NCBI GenBank assembly: GCA_002633005.1
Contig: NMRA01000105.1
Coordinates: 474,010-538,009, forward strand
Length of the DNA stretch: 64,000 nucleotides
Origin: Phoronis australis
Lineage: Eukaryota; Phoronida; Phoronidae
Direction: 5' to 3'
Under the pieces are notes generated by a model. That model had not been told where the DNA came from, did no database searches, and worked only from the letters and a program-made list of their open reading frames with translations. The position numbers were made by a program, and so were the translations under genes. This document shows positions 13,529 to 25,400 of this stretch, in pieces (within the stretch, counting starts at the first letter, position 1; every line of letters starts with the position of its first letter).

Positions 13529-13600
13529 TGCCTATTAGCTGAATGGTTAGCACGCTTGCCGGTTTTATGTGTTCGCGGGTTCGATCCCCGGGTCGGGTAA
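13529..13600 (+). repeat. tRNA-like sequence (SINE head or tRNA pseudogene)
   Basis: An A-box-like TAGCTGAATGGTTAGCAC is followed 26 bases later by a good B box, GGTTCGATCCC, with a T-arm pairing 4 of 5 bases. The acceptor and anticodon stems do not pair, so I do not call a functional tRNA. Weaker relatives lie at 15755-15832 and 16077-16146. Confidence 0.45.
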
Positions 13601-15754
13601 TCTCGGCTATTACTACAAATCAATTATAGTGATGAAGAAGATCGCCAATAGCTGAAAAAGATCGATTTAAACTTACGTTACTTTATTAATACGTAATTTG
13701 ATTTAGTGCAATGCAAATTTTTATCAACGTGAACATGATTATTTCAGTGAACTTGTCAAGTTTCCACGTGTATTCTAAGTTCACGCAAACGCGATATTGA
13801 GATCAAGCAAGACAAGTTCACGCACAGCAGAACGATACGATTTCAAACAGAAGGAGGCGCTGTAGGCAATATGGTTGCCACTGCAACCAATTTCGGATTT
13901 CGACGGATATTTTTTTCAATATTTATGCTTTAGATTGTGCAAAGTAAGTTTTAAAGGTAATTAACGAGCTTCTAGGGTGCTAATTGCTGTCTGATCCCAC
14001 GGTCACGACCAGGGAACTGCTTAAGCTAGCTGTGAATGACTGAGCGTCGAAACACAGCAAGTGAACGATAAATTCAAGTTAAGCGAAGATCCCTGTTACA
14101 CTGTAACAGTGTTACAGTGTTACAATTTGCCTAACTCTATTTGCGGTTCTCAGTTAACGAAACTTACATCAAAATCTAGCATGTGCAACCGTGCGTAAGT
14201 TTTTGCAGCTCTGTCTGAAATTCAAGTGGCACCTACCCGCAATAAGGGATGAGCATCAGTTTCTCACATATAAACTCCTGTCTGCTGCAAGACATCGATT
14301 TCAAAACAGTACGCATAAGTGCCATTTGCACGATTTTTGGTTTGTTAAAGCATAGATTATAGACAACAGATTCTCAACTCTTGTGAACTGTCCTAGAGGA
14401 GGCGCCACTCTCCTAAATTATCAGGTGCAGTTTCCGGTTACCGTTGTGACGGGAAATTCTTGCATCAACGTTACTCTCCAGCACAACAAAAAAGATTATT
14501 ATTTTGGCATTAAAGTCTTCCAGTAGTAGAACTGTTAGTATCTTGAGTACTTTTAGCAATTCTACTACCACCCGACCACACAACAGCCGACAATGATTAG
14601 CAGACCACGTGTACTTGGCGGAAATAACACCCCAAATAATTTGGATAGGTGTCGCTAGTGAATAATGACGTAATGGCTTATGCAAAAGAGCGCAGATTTT
14701 GTCCTCTGAAAGTATACAGAGTTGGCGGTCCATGTACTATAGTCTATGGTTAAAAAAACATTTTTGGGAGGTGATGACAATTTTGCCAAAGCATTAAATT
14801 TCCTCAGAAATTCAGTTTTCTAGTAATAAAGTACTCAGAACTGCTAACGAAGTGCAACCACTTCTGGAAATTTCTTGTGAACAGTGAAAAAAAAACAGTA
14901 GATTGAAGATTCGGTTCAGATAGAGATTAGCCTACAGGTCAATAGTATGGCCCTCAGAGTTGACACATAAGCCTATGATCGCTCCACAAACTGAACAGAA
15001 GAGCAACGGCCTTACGATAATCTCTTCACGCCAATAGCCAACTTAGGGTACTCAAGAAAGAGTAATTTTTAATGACAGTTTTCATCTCTTCAAAAATACA
15101 ATTTGCACTTAAAATTTTCACTTATAAAGGCACTTCAGCGATCCTTTAATTATGGTTCTATGCATTCCATTGTCTCGATTCAAAGCATGTCTATGGGAAA
15201 CGATGTATTTTGGAAAGAATTCCAACTCCACCTTTTGGTCGTTATGCACTTTTTAAAGCTTAGGTGACAACACACAAGTTGGGGACAGGGAAACTGTCTC
15301 AAAATGGCAGCTGGCAAGGGAAGCGCTTGTGAAACTCAATAGAAGTTCATGGGTATTCTCAAATTATGTTTGACAAAATTAAGACGCATCACATATATAA
15401 TGCCTGCTTCATTCAATGTTATTCGCTGTATTTTGAAATTTGTGTTTTTTTGTTGAAGTATTACTGCCTCTGGTTGATACCATGTCACACAGGGGGCCAG
15501 TTTTATTTAGAAATTTCACTCCGCCCAGGTAGTTCTACTCCTCGCGTCATGGTGAAAAATGTAGAGCTGCACAAGAAAATGACGTTCGTTTGATTATTTT
15601 TCACTTTAAAAACGACTGTGAGGGTAATGTTAGTGTAGGTTGACTCACCCAGGTTGGATGGTAGCTGACTGGCTGGCTGTCAACTAGTAATGTATCATTA
15701 ACTTCTGGCATGACCTACAGCACCGTCTGATAAACCCTGTCCAAATCCCTTGCC

Positions 15755-15832
15755 AGGTGGCAATTGCCTCTTAGCCAAATGGTGTGGATGCTCGACACCG
15801 GTTGAAATCTCAGTGTTGACGGATTTTCTAAC
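15755..15832 (+). repeat. Degenerate tRNA-like repeat unit
   Basis: GGCAATTGCCTCTTAGCCAA and a decayed B box, GGTTGAAATCTC, align with the unit at 13529. A shared upstream block (GGCATGACCTACAGC) also precedes the next unit, so they are copies of one longer repeat. Confidence 0.4.
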
Positions 15833-16076
15833 ATTGGCATCCAACTAAGGGTAGTGAAATGTGTATGTAATTGTTGAGAGTGGCAGATGGAGAGGTAGCC
15901 AGCCTGGTGGTAGATCGAGAACACAAGGAGTCTGTCACTGAGGGTAAATTCCAGGATACAGAAAATTGTAGTATGCTACCGTAGAGTGTTGCTGAGATTT
16001 GTAGGCAGGTAGTGTCCCTGTTCCGTAGATACGTGACTTACGGGCATGACGTACAGTCCTATAAAGCGTCTCCAAT

Positions 16077-16146
16077 TGGCAATTGCTTGTTTGTCAATGG
16101 GTTTGGATGTGTGATTAATGTGGGGAACCACTGTTCAAGTCTTGGT
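16077..16146 (+). repeat. Degenerate tRNA-like repeat unit just upstream of klhl12
   Basis: GGCAATTGCTTGTTTGTCAA and GTTCAAGTC occupy the A- and B-box positions, and GGCATGACGTACAG precedes it as in the 15755 unit. It ends about 150 bases before the first coding exon of klhl12. Confidence 0.4.
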
Positions 16147-16295
16147 TTCAATGGATTTTTCAACATGTAGTACAATGTTGCTTCCTGTGTTTACTGCCTT
16201 GCAATTGGTTTTTGATTTGACCAGTTCAGATGCATTCACAGGAAAAATCTACCTGAATGTTCTATACATCTATAACATATTTGTTTTAATTTCAG

Positions 16296-16490
16296 CTCCA
16301 CGGTGGCAGCATGGAACGGCAAATCTTCACGGACAGCCATGCCAAATCCATCTTGACAACAATGAACAACCTGCGCAAGACTCACATGCTGTGTGATGTC
16401 ATACTACGGGTCGACAACCAGCAGTTCCCTGCGCACAGGATTGTTCTGGCTGCTTGTAGTGACTACTTTTGTGCGATGTTCACAAATGAG
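16296..16490 (+). CDS. klhl12: klhl12 coding exon 1: 5'UTR end, start and BTB first half
   Basis: A tttaatttcag acceptor precedes 16296 and a GTACGA donor follows. The exon carries 15 nt before ATG, then residues 1-60. Those 15 nt are in frame and read LHGGS, resembling the GG just before Met in human KLHL12, so translation might begin in an unseen upstream exon. Confidence 0.93.
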
Positions 16491-19400
16491 GTACGAGTTT
16501 GAAATAGTGCAGCACGGTAACTTTTTCCAGTTTGCGTCTTCGAAAAATTACTTGTAAAGTGGTTGCAAACCCGAAGAAGATAAGTTTTCATTTATGCGGC
16601 TTGCCGCAATAAAATTTATGTGTACCTTTCTCCTAATCAGATGAGAAATGATTTTTGGTCTTGTGAAGAACTTATCGTTTGTAGTTTCGGATCGCACTGT
16701 GACCTGATAATTTATGAGTTTGGTCTTGAAGAAACAATGAGCTTTCAGTTCATCTCAAGCCCAACTTTTACTTCGTACCTGAGTAAGAAACAAGATAAGG
16801 CCAATTTTATGCTACTTAGTCACCTAATTTAAAACTTTGTTTTGATAGAAAGCACATGTTTAATCCCTCTTTGATTATTTTGCTCAAACTTGGAGCCCAT
16901 ACCTAATTTTGGAAATAGGTAATTATGGCCTGTCCCAAATTCAAGAATTACAGTCAACAACAAATGATCATTCACTTCGTTGTTACACACCATGGAAAAG
17001 CATGGAAACGGGGCATCATTGGCTATTCAGATAATGTTATGAATTGCCAAGTCTATTTTCAGATTCATTTGACATAAAGCAATCTCCGATTTTTGAGAAA
17101 TATGACAAACGCCAAAATCACCAGTGTTGCTATCTTGAGAATATAACAAATTTAATTTTGGTTTGAATTCTGGTGTCCCAAAGTTTAGAGACCACCCCAA
17201 AGTGAAGAATTTTCACTGTAATGGATAAGTTACAAAACTTACCCACTAGCTGTCACAATGTTAAGTTGCAATATCTGAGCTTTGCCAACCTTGAAATGTT
17301 TTGCACCTTTTGTTGTCTTGTGACAAATAAGACGTTATCTATTACTACTGCACTGTATAAGTAGGTAAATATCTTTTCGTTAAGAAATCAACATCATCTT
17401 AATGCAAAACTTTCCGTAATTTCTGACAATTTGCACTAAATTTTCTTCTTTGTCATTTTCGCCATAGCCTTGATGGAATTTGGTGTCTGACAGCCTTTGT
17501 CAACTTTTTATAACTATTAAATGTGCAGATGTCGGAGAAAGACCAGGCTGTGATTGAACTGAAAGGGATCTCTGGCGAGGTGATGGAGGTGTTGCTTGAC
17601 TTTGTTTACACGGAGACTGTTGATGTTACCGTGGAGAATGTACAGGAACTCCTCCCTGCAGCTTGCCTGTTACAGCTCACTGGTAAATAACGGTTCCAGT
17701 TTTGATTGATCGTCACTTATGTGGCACGTATAATAGAAACTTGGAAATTTGTTTTGTAAATAAAGGGTAAAATTAAGAGAATTGTAATTTGTCATTTTCA
17801 AGATTATATAGCTGGCATAACACATCACGTGACAACATTTTGTGTAGTTTTAGTAAGATAATCGTACACATGCAATTCTGCTTAATGAATGAATGTTAAT
17901 ACAGTTTTGTGTATTTTCAACAGGTGTGAAGCATGCGTGCTCAGAATTCCTTGAGCAGCAGCTGGACCCCTCCAACTGTCTGGGTATACGCATATTTGCT
18001 GAGAACCACAACTGTCAGGACTTGCTGCGCGCTGCCGAAGCATATAGCTTTAAGCACTTTGAAGAGATTGTACAGAATGAAGAATTCATTGGCCTTAGTG
18101 CTGATGTCCTGGAGAGATTGATAGCTGGTGATGAAATTCAGGTCAACCTTTAAATTTTTGTCTGTAGAGGGACAAAATATTGAAAAGTATATTTCTCTCT
18201 CGATATTTCGTCTTTGATTTGAATTTAACAGAGCTTGGAATTTTCTGCGGAAATGCATATTTCCACTTTTTTCAAATGTTCTGTTCGCGTATTTTATTAT
18301 ATTTCTCGTAAAAAAATCGGATTTGATATAAAATTTCTGCGGCAAATTTCATTCTTACTGCGGCGTTGCTGACGACTTTCACCACGAAAAGTGGAAGTTG
18401 CTCTTTATGTTTCGGAGGAACATAAACTGTCAACATTGCCGGGGGCACCTGGGATAGCGTGGTGGATTTCTTCAATGGTGTCTCGTGAGATTGTAAATCG
18501 CGGTGACATATACTATGACTTTGCAGCCAAAAATGAGTGGACGAACGAGCTAAAAAGACGCAGACGCACGCTTCTGGAGGTGGTACCCTTTTTTTAGTCC
18601 TCCCGATTTTTGTTGGCAGAAGGTCCACAACGACATTTTCAAGGCTGGGTGCGCGCATGTTTCGGGCCGTAAAAATTTCCGCTTTTTTTGTCATTGGTCA
18701 TTCCAAGCCCTGATTTATAATCGATAGTGTCATATGCATTTTAGTTCCACACTAGAAAATGTTCCAGTCAGAAAAAAGTTCCAGTTTTTTGTATTTTTTG
18801 TTTCCTTTTAACTTCATTGTTCGTGAAATTCTTCTTTGTTTCTACATAATGATGTGTTATGTAATGACTTTTACTGTAACTCAACTAATGGTGGTTATTT
18901 GTGAAATTTGTGTATACGTGTTGTTGGAGAGACATTACCGCTTGGTCTTTCTTCCTCTTCTATCTTAGACTAATGCTGTACGTTTTAATCAGCAAAAATT
19001 ATACTTTTCATCTTCTAGCCAGGAATGGCACTTCAAAGTACATTGTATCTTTTGTTTGAATCCAAGCTAGATGCAAAGATACTCACACAACTGTGGACTT
19101 TACTCCTAAAAGGTGGCGCTGTTGACACCAATTTTACAGCATATGACTTGGTCTTGTGAAGAAAAAGACCCAAAGGATCGTTGTTTGATGAAACAGAGCT
19201 AAAAATTTGTATTGACTTGATGGGTGTGTCGCCTTGGACGCAGTTTTTGATTAGTTGAAAATTTAAAACTGAATAAATGAGGATCGTCCGTTCTGTTCTT
19301 GGTTATCATCGTAAGAATTCCACCAGTCTGTCTCATTTTTCCAGTATACATTGTATATGGTTCTTTGGTAGTGTATTTTCTGCTTTCTTAGACCCCAAGA

Positions 19401-22400
19401 AATTGAAGTGGACCCCAGAAAGGAAGTGTGTGTGTGTGTGTGGCATACATTGTTAATGTAACTACGGTTCTTATCAATATTCATGAGCTATTGCATTGGT
19501 TAAAATTAACATTTATTTAACAAAACCAGAAAGACTGGAGATTTTGCCAATTTGTTTTCATTTTCGTCCATTGGGTAACAATTTTTTGTCATAATTGCCA
19601 GAACAACTCATAAAATCAGTCGAGTGCTCTGTCATTGTCATAACAGAAGGTGCCATCTGTCAGTTGTAACAAGACTTGCTGTGACCTGCAGCATCACCTG
19701 GTGAAGCCTGAGGTTGAGTCGGTACCTCTTGCAGTGTTGAAGCATTAAAAGTGCGAAAAATGCTCAAAACCGAACAATTGCTATCTTGTTCTCAGCCCGG
19801 TAAATGTTTGTTTTATTTCATGTAGGTCGTGTCTGAAGAGCAAGTGTTTGAAGCTGTCATGAACTGGGTTAAGCATTCACCAGAAGAACGGGCAGAACAT
19901 CTTGCCAGGCTGCTGGAGTTTGTACGGCTCCCTCTGTTGTCTGCTCGCTACATCACAGATGTCGTTGATGCAGAGGTTTGTTATTCCACATAATTAATGA
20001 CTCTAGATGAATAAGGTAAATTTAAAATCATAGTTTTTCTTTGTGGATTTTGTTACAAATGGATTTGCCCAGCGCACTCCTGTGCCTATTCAGAGCAACA
20101 CCCTGAAAGTTAAAATTAAGAAACTAAAAAGTTAAGGGATGTGCCCTAAATGTAAGTGACTTATAAGTGACTCAGAAGTGAAATTATTTTAAACTTGTGA
20201 ACACATTTAGACAAAGCCAGAGGTAAAGTTGAAGAGAACTGGTAATTTGTAAAAAGGTAAAGTTGTTAAGTTGGTTACCTTTGGTAATTTCGCTCACATG
20301 AGGGCACTGTGACAATCAGATAAGGCTGGAGTTGGCATTAGAAGCCTCCTGTGGTAGCAATAGGGCAGCAACTCACTTCTGTTGCAAATTGTTTGTCTAA
20401 AGGTGAAAATTATCTCCCTTGGCAAATCAGCAGATGAATGGATGTATTAGTAGTTCACTCACTATTCATTATAATTGTGTGTTATTTTGTGTGATGAGGT
20501 CTTGACAAGGGAATTGGGTGGAAAACCCAGTGAGTTATTGATGCCATCAACTGGGTGAAGGTAGCATACCGTCCAGCATCATTCCTGATTATGATGGCAA
20601 ACATTGTTTTTGGACTTTTGTATGAATTGTGCAAAAATTTGAGTCACGACTAAGTGGCAGAGATGTGTATTCCCCTGTCTTCTGACAGTTTTCATCTAGT
20701 CACAATCAGGGATTTCATTATGTTGTTTCTACAAAAATAAACACAAGTAACATTCCAAGTTAAAGCAAACGCTTAATTATGATGGTTTGTAGAAAGAGTA
20801 TGCTATATGATAAATTATATTATAAGGTAATGAAAATAACATTAACAGTATATGTTCATATATTTTGAGAAATTACTAGGCTCCACCTGCAAAGTTTATC
20901 TTCGTCCTTGAGCCTTGACTAGCAGACAACCTGTATCTTATTTGGTCATAGCGCCACCACATGTATGATATTCCTAAAATACCCCATTGGTTAGGTTTTC
21001 TGGGTAAGATTTAAGCATTTGTGCAGCCAGACATTGTAAGGTAGTGGTGGACATGGTTGCTTTTCAATCGTACATTTTACTGTCATTTCAGCCACTGGTG
21101 AAGGGCGACCACACCTGCCGAGACTACCTGGACGAGGCTAAGAAATATCACCTGAGGCCTGATCTACGCGTGTGTCTACAAGGACCCAGGACTAAACCAC
21201 GCACAGGTGGAGTATATGCAGAGTGTCTGCTTTGTTCTGGTATTGTAGAAGTTACAACTAGTTATTGTATTAGAGTGTAGGACAGTCTCTTGCAATTAAA
21301 GTTTCGGAAAAAGATGCTATAACTAAAATGGGTGATGTTAATCAGTTTAATAGGCTTAACCAAGATTCATTTTCAAGCAAAAAACTTGGAAGTCCATTTT
21401 GGCAAAATAATCATGTTTTAAGATAATTTCACCATCAAATTCAAAATTTCGGCATGGTTGTATTTTACTGCTAAGGATGGTTGGTGCAAATCTCTAGAAG
21501 CACTCCGCTAACAAAATTAAGGTACAGAAACCCTTACGGCGTCTCTTACTGCTGTTGTATTCGTCTGTTGATTGTCATTGCTTGTCCTGTACAGTATACT
21601 GACGTAGTCCGTTAATACGCAGTTCATTGTTTCAGGCTCTCAAGAAATACTGGTTGTCCTGGGTGGATTCGGTCACCATCAGAGCCCCATAGATATAGTG
21701 GAGATGTATCACCCGGAGACAACACAGTGGAAGCCTTTACCGGTACATATATATCATGTATCACGGTTATATGTATATATCTATATCTATATCCATCTAT
21801 ATTTATATATATATGTATGTATGTATGTGTGTATATATATATAAATATAGATGGATATAGATATATATCTATATTTATATATATACGGTATATCTATATT
21901 ATCTATATCTATACATATTTCATTGAAAACACGACTTTGATCATTTTTTACTAGTTTAATCTCAGCGGTTCCAACGGACGCTGTGCCCACAAGTGGCAAT
22001 TCATTTTATTCTGTTTTCCTTTGTTTCTCTGAAGTTCTTTGACAGATTTTTGTGAAATATGGCATATTCCTGTTTTTGGATGGATTGTATGTTTTTGCGC
22101 TATCTAGTGGCCATTTATATGATACAAATAAATAACCCTAAAAGCACACCATTTGCAATGCATTCATTGGCGCATTTCAATGCTCCGCGTTGTTCTTGTT
22201 CTGTTTTCCGTGACATAGATGTAAGTTTTCATTCACTCCCCTATCCTTTTCAAACGGGTCACCTTTTCTGTTTGTATTTCAGCCAATCACCAAGCGGCGT
22301 CGCTACGTGGCCGCTGCAGCTATCAAACACCAGCTGTATGTAGTTGGTGGTTACGATGGTTCATCCCGACTAAACACTGTCGAGTGTATAGATCTGAGTC

Positions 22401-25400
22401 ACGACTGTCCAACATGGCGCACAGTTGCTCCAATGCAGTGTCGCAGGGGCCTGGCGGGAGTGTGTACATATCGAGGTGTGTTGAATTTGAGAATAGGCTG
22501 TTCCTCATTTGTTTGATAAACCCTACATTAATGTCAATAAGTTGCATGGCTATAAAACTGTCTAAGGTCTCAGTGCTACGAGTTTTCCTTTTACAGACCT
22601 GATGGCATGTTGCACATGCGTAACTATAACTGACTCAAAAATGGCCGCCTAGATGCCACTCATACCTGCGCTAAGAATGCAGACGGGAAGTCTGATGAGA
22701 AGAATGCTCAGCCACATTAAACAAGCATTCACAAGGGCATGCTGTCTGCTGTCTAGATGTACAAAATGCTGTACAAAATGCTACTGTTCTGATCAATCGT
22801 GTGATCACTGCAATTGAAAAGAACATAACGACAAGTTTTGTCATTGAAATTTTGCATTCTCATGTCAAGAATGCAGATCTGACAGAAGATTTGGAAGCAG
22901 ACAATAAGAGACCAGACCAGACATCTGGCTAACATTCATGTGAACTTTTTTCAGATGGCGAATCAGGTGCTCTTGTGCCTTTTTGACGTACTATGCATGT
23001 TTTCAGAGGCTCTGAGTAGTTTTATTGAAAAGGACAAGCAAAGGTCTGTCACAGTGAATTAGTTATTCCCAGAGCAGTTTCCTGGAAAACGGACTAAGGT
23101 GTGCTTCGGAGAACTAGTTGTAATACAAACCAATACTGTAACCAGTTGGCAAGGAAACTGGTAGTCGAGATGATGCCAATAAATGATAAAGAAAACAATG
23201 GCTACCTACCCAAGTCACTGCCATTGTTAAGTATTCATTATATGGCTACACAGTGACCATAGAGTTTTTCAAGTCCTCTATGAGCCAAAATTGTGATAGA
23301 GAACTTTTTACGGACCCTTTACATTGAACACCTCAAGACAATATACTTGAATCTGCATGGCTTCAACAGGTCAAAATTGGCCAGCTTCAAAGTAAGATAA
23401 AATAAAAGCTAAAATATATGAGCTCCATGTATAACTATAGAAAACAAAAATTGTCAACTTGTCTTATTTCACGACTCAGTTTATTATTTACTCGTCACTC
23501 GCCTGTGTGTGAAAAAAGATTACCCATACAAGATAATATCAATATTATCTGATACAAGATAATATCCATATTATCTGAGAAGTGCTCACCGTGACTGCAA
23601 GAACTGAAATATTGTTGCATCACTACAGTACTTGCTAATTACCCCTTCAGTTCTATTAATCTGCTTTCCAAACCATAATATTTGACTTGCTAAATTCTTC
23701 TACAGTACAAAAAGCTTTTTCTTGTAGATCAGATATACGTGTCCGGTGGTTTCGATGGGTCAACCCGTCACCGCACAATGGAGCGATACGACCCGACAAT
23801 TGACGAGTGGAACCTATTGGGTGCCATGGAGACAGGCCGTGAGGGGTCAGGTTTGGTAACAGTCGGGGACCAGATCTACTGCATCGGCGGGTACGATGGC
23901 GTCAATCTGTTGAACTCTGTTGAGAAGTATGACCTGCCAGGGTGTCAATGGACATCAGTTGCCCCTATGTCTATAAGGCGATCAGGTATTTTTTATTGTG
24001 TGGATTGTTAAACGTTACAGTCTGTGAGATATCGGTGTTTTTTAGTAAAACGAGTTGTTATCATATGAAAGTTGTGCCTCTGCAATGCATGGCCATGGAT
24101 TTCAGCTTTCATGTAAAAGAAATGATCTTGGGTATGTCTCTGTATGGTATAGCAGTTGTCCTGTCTGACAGGTTTTAAAACTGTACTTAAATGAACAAGT
24201 ATTGCTGTAACATGTTTTGTTTTTAATAACTAATTGTGCAAATTTCAAGTCAATTACTGGCCGTTTTGGACTGACTGTTCTCCAATTTTGCGAATTGTCT
24301 GTTAAGTATCAGTCCACGGATCCACCGACCACTGTACAGCCAACAAGCGGCAAGGTGGGGGGTCAACCATTCAGATCCATGTTTAGTCTGATAAATCACA
24401 TTAGGGATGAGAGAAAATGGGTGAAGTATGACACCACAAAGTTTGGTGGTTTAGGAGATACATGGGAAGTGTTCTTGGGGGCAAAATGAGGCAATTTCTT
24501 GCTGTGGAATGAGTCATTTTTGACCAAATTTTCTACTCCAGTTTCTGCTTCAAACAGAATCGTTTCTGAACAATTTTGATATCACATGATAGGTTCATGA
24601 CCAATGTCAGTAAAAACGGCACCGACACTGCAATATCGGTTACCATGGTAACACTGCAACTGTTTCCGTGGAGGTACATTTCCGTCTTGTGAAAAACCAG
24701 CAGTAAGCTGTNNNNNNNNNNNNNNNNNNNNNNNNNNNNNNNNNNNNNNNNNNNNNNNNNNNNNNNNNNNNNNNNNNNNNNNNNNNNNNNNNNNNNNNNN
24801 NNNNNNNNNNNNNNNNNNNNNNNNNNNNNNNNNNNNNNNNNNNNNNNNNNNNNNNNNNNNNNNNNNNNNNNNNNNNNNNNNNNNNNNNNNNNNNNNNNNN
24901 NNNNNNNNNNNNNNNNNNNNNNNNNNNNNNNNNNNNNNNNNNNNNNNNNNNNNNNNNNNNNNNNNNNNNNNNNNNNNNNNNNNNNNNNNNNNNNNNNNNN
25001 NNNNNNNNNNNNNNNNNNNNNNNNNNNNNNNNNNNNNNNNNNNNNNNNNNNNNNNNNNNNNNNNNNNNNNNNNNNNNNNNNNNNNNNNNNNNNNNNNNNN
25101 NNNNNNNNNNNNNNNNNNNNNNNNNNNNNNNNNNNNNNNNNNNNNNNNNNNNNNNNNNNNNNNNNNNNNNNNNNNNNNNNNNNNNNNNNNNNNNNNNNNN
25201 NNNNNNNNNNNNNNNNNNNNNNNNNNNNNNNNNNNNNNNNNNNNNNNNNNNNNNNNNNNNNNNNNNNNNNNNNNNNNNNNNNNNNNNNNNNNNNNNNNNN
25301 NNNNNNNNNNNNNNNNNNNNNNNNNNNNNNNNNNNNNNNNNNNNNNNNNNNNNNNNNNNNNNNNNNNNNNNNNNNNNNNNNNNNNNNNNNNNNNNNNNNN

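Larger units (their letters stand above)
5351..16295. other. Intergenic region upstream of klhl12
   Basis: Contains the TCCTATAGGA arrays and tRNA-like units. 7364-12990 and 13601-15750 show nothing beyond short chance frames. The klhl12 promoter and any non-coding first exon should lie in the last few kilobases, but no core promoter motif stands out. Confidence 0.6.

Noticed and set aside
13529-13600. A functional tRNA gene
   Set aside because: A and B boxes are present, but the acceptor and anticodon stems do not pair, and decayed relatives lie nearby.
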